Shown here: positions 61,869-64,000 of the stretch, piece by piece
Layout of the letters: each line of letters opens with the position of its first letter
How positions within the stretch are numbered: position 1 is the first letter of the stretch
From: CBDFHJ01 sp965247635
Lineage (GTDB): Bacteria; Chloroflexota; Dehalococcoidia; Lucifugimonadales; Australimonadaceae
DNA: 64,000 bases
Direction of reading: 5' to 3'
Assembly: GCA_965247635.1 (NCBI GenBank)
Contig: CBDFHJ010000010.1
Span: 62,001-126,000 of the forward strand
Position numbers and translations under genes: made by a program
The notes under the pieces: model-generated
What the model saw: the letters and a program-made list of their open reading frames with translations, nothing else
Database searches by the model: none
Told to the model about the DNA's origin: nothing

Positions 61869-62606
61869 ATGATAAAGGGCCTCATCTTCGACTTCGACGG
61901 CCTCATGGTGGAGACCGAGGAACCCGGCTTCCTGTGCGTGCGTGACGTGTTCCACGCCCACGGCGTGGACCTGCCAACGGAGCTGTGGGCCCAGGTCATC
62001 GGCGGCACGGGCGGCTCGTTTGGCAGCTCGGCAGGCGAGCCGGGGGACGTGTATGACCACCTGGAAGCCGAGCTGGGTCGGCCGGTAGACCGCGACGCCC
62101 TGCGAGCGCAGGTCCGCGAGCGGCACGGGCGGATGGTGGACCAGCTACCTCTTCAGCCGGGGGTCGCGGGGTACATAGCGGACGCTCAGGCCATGGGGCT
62201 GAAGCTGGCCGTCGCCTCAAGCTCGTCGCGGCAGTGGGTGGCCGGCCACCTAGAGCGGCTGGGGGTGTTGGACCGCTTCGACGCCGTGGTGACCCGCGAC
62301 GACGTGGCGCGCACCAAGCCGGAGCCGGACCTGTACCGCGCGGCGCTGGCCGGGCTGTCCGATGATGTCCCGACAAGTCGGGACTCATCGAGACTCTCGA
62401 CAAAGTCGGAGGGCCTGTCGCCTGGGGAGGCCATCGCGCTGGAGGACTCGCCCAACGGCGTGACGGCGGCCAAGCGCGCGGGCCTGTTCTGCGTGGCCGT
62501 GCCGAACCCCATGACCCGCGACCTGCCGCTGGACCACGCCGACCTGCGCCTCGCCTCGCTGGCGGACGTGCCGCTGCGGGAGCTGGTGGGACGGGTGGGC
62601 AACTAG
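61869..62606 (+). CDS. HAD-superfamily hydrolase (phosphatase or beta-phosphoglucomutase type)
   Basis: 245 residues from the ATG at 61869. Asp8-x-Asp10 (FDFDGLMVETE) are the nucleophile and acid; VASSSSRQW is motif 2, TKPEPDLYRAAL has the Lys, and LEDSPNGVTAAKRAGLF is motif 4. Sugar phosphates or phosphoglycolate could be substrates. About 20 residues between AGLS and LSPGEAIALEDS come from a repeat-like palindrome inserted in frame (62361-62417). It converges with uvrA, four bases apart. Confidence 0.88.
   Translation: MIKGLIFDFDGLMVETEEPGFLCVRDVFHAHGVDLPTELWAQVIGGTGGSFGSSAGEPGDVYDHLEAELGRPVDRDALRAQVRERHGRMVDQLPLQPGVAGYIADAQAMGLKLAVASSSSRQWVAGHLERLGVLDRFDAVVTRDDVARTKPEPDLYRAALAGLSDDVPTSRDSSRLSTKSEGLSPGEAIALEDSPNGVTAAKRAGLFCVAVPNPMTRDLPLDHADLRLASLADVPLRELVGRVGN
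62361..62417. repeat. REP-like element inside the HAD gene
   Basis: GTCCCGAC-AA-GTCGGGAC with outer GATGA/TCATC arms (62361-62389), followed by CTCTCGACAAAGTCGGAGGGCCTGTCG. It adds about 19 in-frame residues (SDDVPTSRDSSRLSTKSEG) at a loop. Confidence 0.6.
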
Positions 62607-62609
62607 CTG

Positions 62610-64000
62610 CTATTGGCGCGCCGCTGCCTTCTGCCGGCGGGTGCTGGGGCGCTTGGCCACGCCGTTGGCCTTGCGGTCGCCATCGCGTGACCGCGGGCCG
62701 TTGGACCGGCGGCCGTTGCCGCTGGGCGGGGTCCAGCCGTGGCGCGCTAGGATAGGCGCCAGGTACTGGCCGGTGAAGGAGCTCTCGATCGTCGCCAGCT
62801 TCTCCGGCGTGCCGGTGGCCACCACCTTGCCGCCGCTCATGCCGGCGCCGGGGCCCAGGTCGATGATCCAGTCGGCGTTCTTGATCAGGTCCATGTGGTG
62901 CTCGATGAGCAGCACCGTGTTGCCGGCGTCCACCAGCCGGTGCAGCACCCGCAGCAGGTGGGCGCAGTCCTCGAAGGCCAGCCCCGTGGTGGGCTCGTCC
63001 AGGATGTACAGCGTCTTACCCGTGGCGCGGCGCGATAGCTCGGTGGACAGCTTCACCCGCTGGGCCTCGCCGCCGCTCAGGGTAGTGGCGGGCTGCCCCA
63101 GGCGGATGTAGCCCAGGCCCACGTCCTCCATGGTGGAGAGCCTGGGCTGGATGCGTGTGAAGTTCTCGAAGAAGGCCTGGGCCTCCGTCACCGTCATGTT
63201 CAGCACGTCGGCGATGTTCTTTCCCTTGAACTTAATCTCCAGGGCGTCGTCGTTGTACCGCTTGCCCTGGCATATCTCGCACGGCACCGTCACGTCCGGC
63301 AGGAACTGCATCTGGATCTGGATGTAGCCGTCGCCCTTGCACGCCTCGCACCGGCCGCCCTTCACGTTGAAGGAGAAGCGGCCCGGCAGGTACCCGCGGG
63401 CCCTGGCCTCCGGCAGCGCGGCGAACAGCTCGCGGATGGGCGTGAACGCGCCGACGTAGGTGGCTGGGTTGCTCCGGGGTGTGCGGCCGATAGGCGACTG
63501 GTCGATGTTCACCACTTTGTCGACGTACTCCATGCCCTCCACGCCCTTGCTGGCGCCCGGCCGGTCCTTGGCGTTGTACAGCCGTTGGGCCAGCCACTTG
63601 TACAGCACCTCGTAGACAAGGGTGGACTTGCCTGAGCCGGAGACGCCGGTGACGCACACCAGCTTGCCCAGCGGGATGTCCACGTCGATGCCGCGCAGGT
63701 TGTTTTCCCGCGCGCCCTTCACCCGCAGCCGTTGGCCGTTGCCCTTCCGACGCTGGGTGGGCAGGCTAATCTTCCGGCGTCCCGCCAGGTAGGCGCCGGT
63801 GAGCGACTCCTCGGCGTCCATGATGTCTTGGACGGTGCCCGAGGCCACCAGGTAGCCACCGTGTTCGCCTGCGCCGGGGCCCAGGTCCACGATGTGGTCC
63901 GCCGCGCGCATGAGCGCCTCGTCGTGCTCCACGATAACGACCGTGTTGCCCAGGTCGCGCAGCTGCTGGAGCGTGTGGATCAGCCGGCGGTCGTCCACGG
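62610..64000 (-). CDS. uvrA: Excinuclease ABC subunit A, C-terminal part (5' end outside window)
   Basis: The frame is open to the right edge, so only the last about 463 residues are visible. UvrA recognises helix-distorting DNA lesions with UvrB. The second Walker A (GVSGSGKST), the Cys4 zinc finger (CEACKGDGY ... CEICQG), the ABC signature TLSGGEAQRVKL and Walker B LYILDEPTTGLAFEDC are present. The C-terminal Arg/Lys-rich tail is usual. The promoter is not visible, so SOS control cannot be judged. The TGA is 62610-62612. Confidence 0.95.
   Translation of the reverse strand, partial: VDDRRLIHTLQQLRDLGNTVVIVEHDEALMRAADHIVDLGPGAGEHGGYLVASGTVQDIMDAEESLTGAYLAGRRKISLPTQRRKGNGQRLRVKGARENNLRGIDVDIPLGKLVCVTGVSGSGKSTLVYEVLYKWLAQRLYNAKDRPGASKGVEGMEYVDKVVNIDQSPIGRTPRSNPATYVGAFTPIRELFAALPEARARGYLPGRFSFNVKGGRCEACKGDGYIQIQMQFLPDVTVPCEICQGKRYNDDALEIKFKGKNIADVLNMTVTEAQAFFENFTRIQPRLSTMEDVGLGYIRLGQPATTLSGGEAQRVKLSTELSRRATGKTLYILDEPTTGLAFEDCAHLLRVLHRLVDAGNTVLLIEHHMDLIKNADWIIDLGPGAGMSGGKVVATGTPEKLATIESSFTGQYLAPILARHGWTPPSGNGRRSNGPRSRDGDRKANGVAKRPSTRRQKAAARQ

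Overview
The window looks like a chromosomal segment of a high-GC bacterium of the phylum Chloroflexota, most like the Dehalococcoidia/SAR202 lineages. This is inferred from the lexA-rpsT-rel and prfA-prmC core genes, a T-box ahead of trpS, a Gram-positive-type LexA box (GAAC-N4-GTTC), tandem dioxygenase and hydrolase paralogues, and families of small Cys-rich proteins. No rRNA or marker tree is available, so the placement is tentative.

Layout. 1-9.3 kb is core: the end of a Lon-like protease, prmC-prfA, a secreted pseudo-protease, hisS, rel, rpsT and lexA. 9.3-22.1 kb holds an unknown gene, an IS256-family element, a PAC2 protein, recG, a DUF402 protein, the operon unknown-M50 protease-aroA-gmk-glycerate kinase, and a pseudouridine synthase. 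22.1-26 kb is a tandem array of four meta-cleavage-type alpha/beta hydrolases, the fourth broken. 26-42 kb is a catabolic and mobile region: RidA-like protein, a 3-hydroxyisobutyrate-dehydrogenase-like enzyme, three Rieske oxygenase alpha subunits, two alpha/beta-hydrolase-fold proteins without a nucleophile, an MFS carrier, a tRNA-Thr with a duplicated 3' end, and a large lipoprotein. 42-45.5 kb has an IS3-family element and three frame-disrupted pilin-like genes. 45.5-54.8 kb is accessory: transporters, an AlkD-like protein, a PD40 lipoprotein, an amber-interrupted gene, a decayed HEPN-like locus, a 684-bp minisatellite, and an operon of a terminase-derived protein plus a Cys-rich HTH protein. 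54.8-64 kb has an MFS carrier, tRNA-Pro, an ABC exporter, a gamma carbonic anhydrase, T-box/trpS, an inositol monophosphatase, a HAD hydrolase and the end of uvrA.

The main novelty candidate is a small predicted SOS regulon. The only three intergenic perfect GAAC-N4-GTTC boxes I found by eye lie before lexA, before a pair of Cys-rich small proteins (30.9 kb), and inside the promoter of the terminase-derived gene (52.9 kb). That protein keeps the apparent outline of a large terminase but has lost the visible ATPase and nuclease residues, so it may be a domesticated phage protein induced by DNA damage.

Catabolic genes probably work together: oxygenases open or hydroxylate ring compounds, hydrolases cleave the products, and MFS carriers move acids. 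No ferredoxin, reductase or beta subunit is in the window. Core genes are intact while accessory loci carry several frameshifts and one amber stop, which suggests real decay rather than uniform sequencing error.
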